Shown piece by piece: positions 63,230 to 64,000 of a stretch of DNA of 64,000 nt. Origin of the DNA: Whitmania pigra (Eukaryota; Annelida; Clitellata; Hirudinida; Haemopidae); contig JAJTWR010000107.1 of assembly GCA_021613335.1 (NCBI GenBank), forward strand, positions 1-64,000, read 5' to 3'. The notes under the pieces were generated by a model. The model saw only the letters and a program-made list of their open reading frames with translations, was not told where the DNA came from and did not search any database. Each line of letters begins with the position of its first letter. The stretch's first letter is position 1. The position numbers and the translations under genes were made by a program.

Positions 63230-64000
63230 TTAAAATTCTGCATTTTTTGGAAACCTTGGAAATGCAATAACATCGCGGATGTTGGTCATGCCGGTAACGA
63301 ATAACACAAGCCGCTCGAAGCCCAGTCCGAAACCTGCATGCGGAACGGTGCCAAATTTTCTGGTATCTAAATACCACCACAATTCTTCTTTAGGTATGTG
63401 CATTTCTTCCATTCGTTTGCTTAGCTTATCCAATCGCTCTTCGCGTTGAGACCCGCCCACAATTTCGCCAATACCGGGAAACAAGATGTCCATTGCGGCT
63501 ACCGTTTTGCCATCGTTATTTTGCCGCATGTAAAATGCTTTAATATTTGCAGGATAATCAGTTAGTATAACAGGTTTTTTAAAATGTTTTTCTACCAGAT
63601 AACGCTCGTGTTCGCTTTGCAAATCAACTCCCCAGTTTTCAATCGGGTATTTAAATTGCTTTTTCTGGTTTGGTTTAGAAGATTTAAGAATTTGGATAGC
63701 TTCGGTATAAGTTAGCCGTTTAAAATTATTTTCTAAACAGAAGGCTAATTTTTCTAAAAGAGACAGCTCATTACGTTCATTTTTCGGTTTTTGTTTGTCT
63801 TCCTCGCTTAATCGGTTATTTAAAAATTCCAACTCCTCTTTGCAGTTGTCTAAAGCGTATTTAATCACGTACTTTAGCATGTCTTCAGCTAAAATTATGA
63901 TATCATCCAAATCAGCAAAAGCAATTTCAGGCTCCATCATCCAAAACTCAGCCAGATGGCGGGCGGTATTTGAATTTTCGGCTCTAAAGGTTGGGCCAAA
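63230..64000 (-). CDS. asnS: Asparaginyl-tRNA synthetase, C-terminal part (partial at window edge)
   Basis: The frame is open to the window edge (257 codons visible), reading '[20 protein letters not shown]' at the edge, the class II motif 2 region, and '[19 protein letters not shown]' to '[17 protein letters not shown]' (motif 3) at the end. '[13 protein letters not shown]' is typical of AsnRS. It charges tRNA-Asn. The N-terminal anticodon-binding domain lies beyond the window. 83 bases separate it from the tsaC-type gene. Confidence 0.96.
   Translation of the reverse strand, partial: FGPTFRAENSNTARHLAEFWMMEPEIAFADLDDIIILAEDMLKYVIKYALDNCKEELEFLNNRLSEEDKQKPKNERNELSLLEKLAFCLENNFKRLTYTEAIQILKSSKPNQKKQFKYPIENWGVDLQSEHERYLVEKHFKKPVILTDYPANIKAFYMRQNNDGKTVAAMDILFPGIGEIVGGSQREERLDKLSKRMEEMHIPKEELWWYLDTRKFGTVPHAGFGLGFERLVLFVTGMTNIRDVIAFPRFPKNAEF

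Noticed and set aside
1..64000. CRISPR array, tRNA or rRNA genes
   Set aside because: No regularly spaced repeats, cloverleaf or rRNA-like sequence was seen on either strand by reading; a covariance-model scan was not possible here.

Overview
The window looks like a chromosomal segment from a member of the Bacteroidota, most likely the Sphingobacteriia/Sphingobacteriales lineage. Evidence: SusC/RagA-style 'MRIINL...' TonB receptor, DUF4198/PepSY proteins, OMP_b-brl and Porin_10-type outer-membrane proteins, a type IX secretion plug-type (DUF5103) protein, and promoters of the TTTG-N17-20-TAnnTTTG type. The host part is A/T rich and carries gene relics and broken IS1595-type transposases. No tRNA, rRNA or CRISPR array was seen. 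The genus cannot be named from the sequence alone.

Region 1 (1-15.0 kb, + strand): a tailed prophage morphogenesis segment. Order: end of a head/scaffold gene, major capsid protein, endolysin (amidase) with two membrane-linked lysis-type proteins, tail tube, tail chaperone with a candidate -1 frameshift, 1259-aa tape measure, tail tip and fibre genes, and an adenine methylase. The head, tube and tape-measure genes are intact. The distal tail genes and the methylase carry single-base indels, several in A or T runs. No integrase, terminase or replication genes are inside the window.

Region 2 (15.0-20.5 kb): two related 23-bp palindromic sites sit between the prophage and a compact minus-strand cluster of about 13 small genes. 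The cluster is clearly more G/C rich than the host part. Genes overlap stop-to-start and encode two beta-rich putative structural proteins, Lys/Arg-rich small proteins, a membrane-anchored protein, and a transglutaminase-fold protein with a Cys-His-Asp triad. Several are broken by single-base shifts, and the first gene is tandemly duplicated. I read this as a decaying, non-tailed virus-like or satellite element. This is inference and is the most interesting part of the window.

Region 3 (20.5-45 kb): host genes. A minus-strand metal/iron-uptake-type operon (split TonB receptor, DUF4198, N-truncated PepSY protein, DUF6607-like protein, M28 peptidase); mltD-type transglycosylase; RluB-type pseudouridine synthase; a relic zone with NUDIX and FKBP fragments around a BstA/DinB-type protein; ABC-F ATPase; T9SS plug-type protein; IS1595 relic; ElaA-type acetyltransferase; outer-membrane barrels; lpxK-punA-porin operon; P5C dehydrogenase; and a SulP transporter plus beta-carbonic anhydrase pair.

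Region 4 (45.5-59 kb): a surface-polysaccharide locus with two methyltransferases, four glycosyltransferases, an epimerase/reductase, a WecA/WbpL-type initiating transferase, a WbpM/FlaA1-type dehydratase, a Wzi/RemB-like outer-membrane protein and GDP-fucose synthase. It is interrupted by a second IS1595 relic and a membrane-protein relic. Region 5 (59-64 kb): housekeeping genes dxs, glyA, tsaC-type and the 3' part of asnS.
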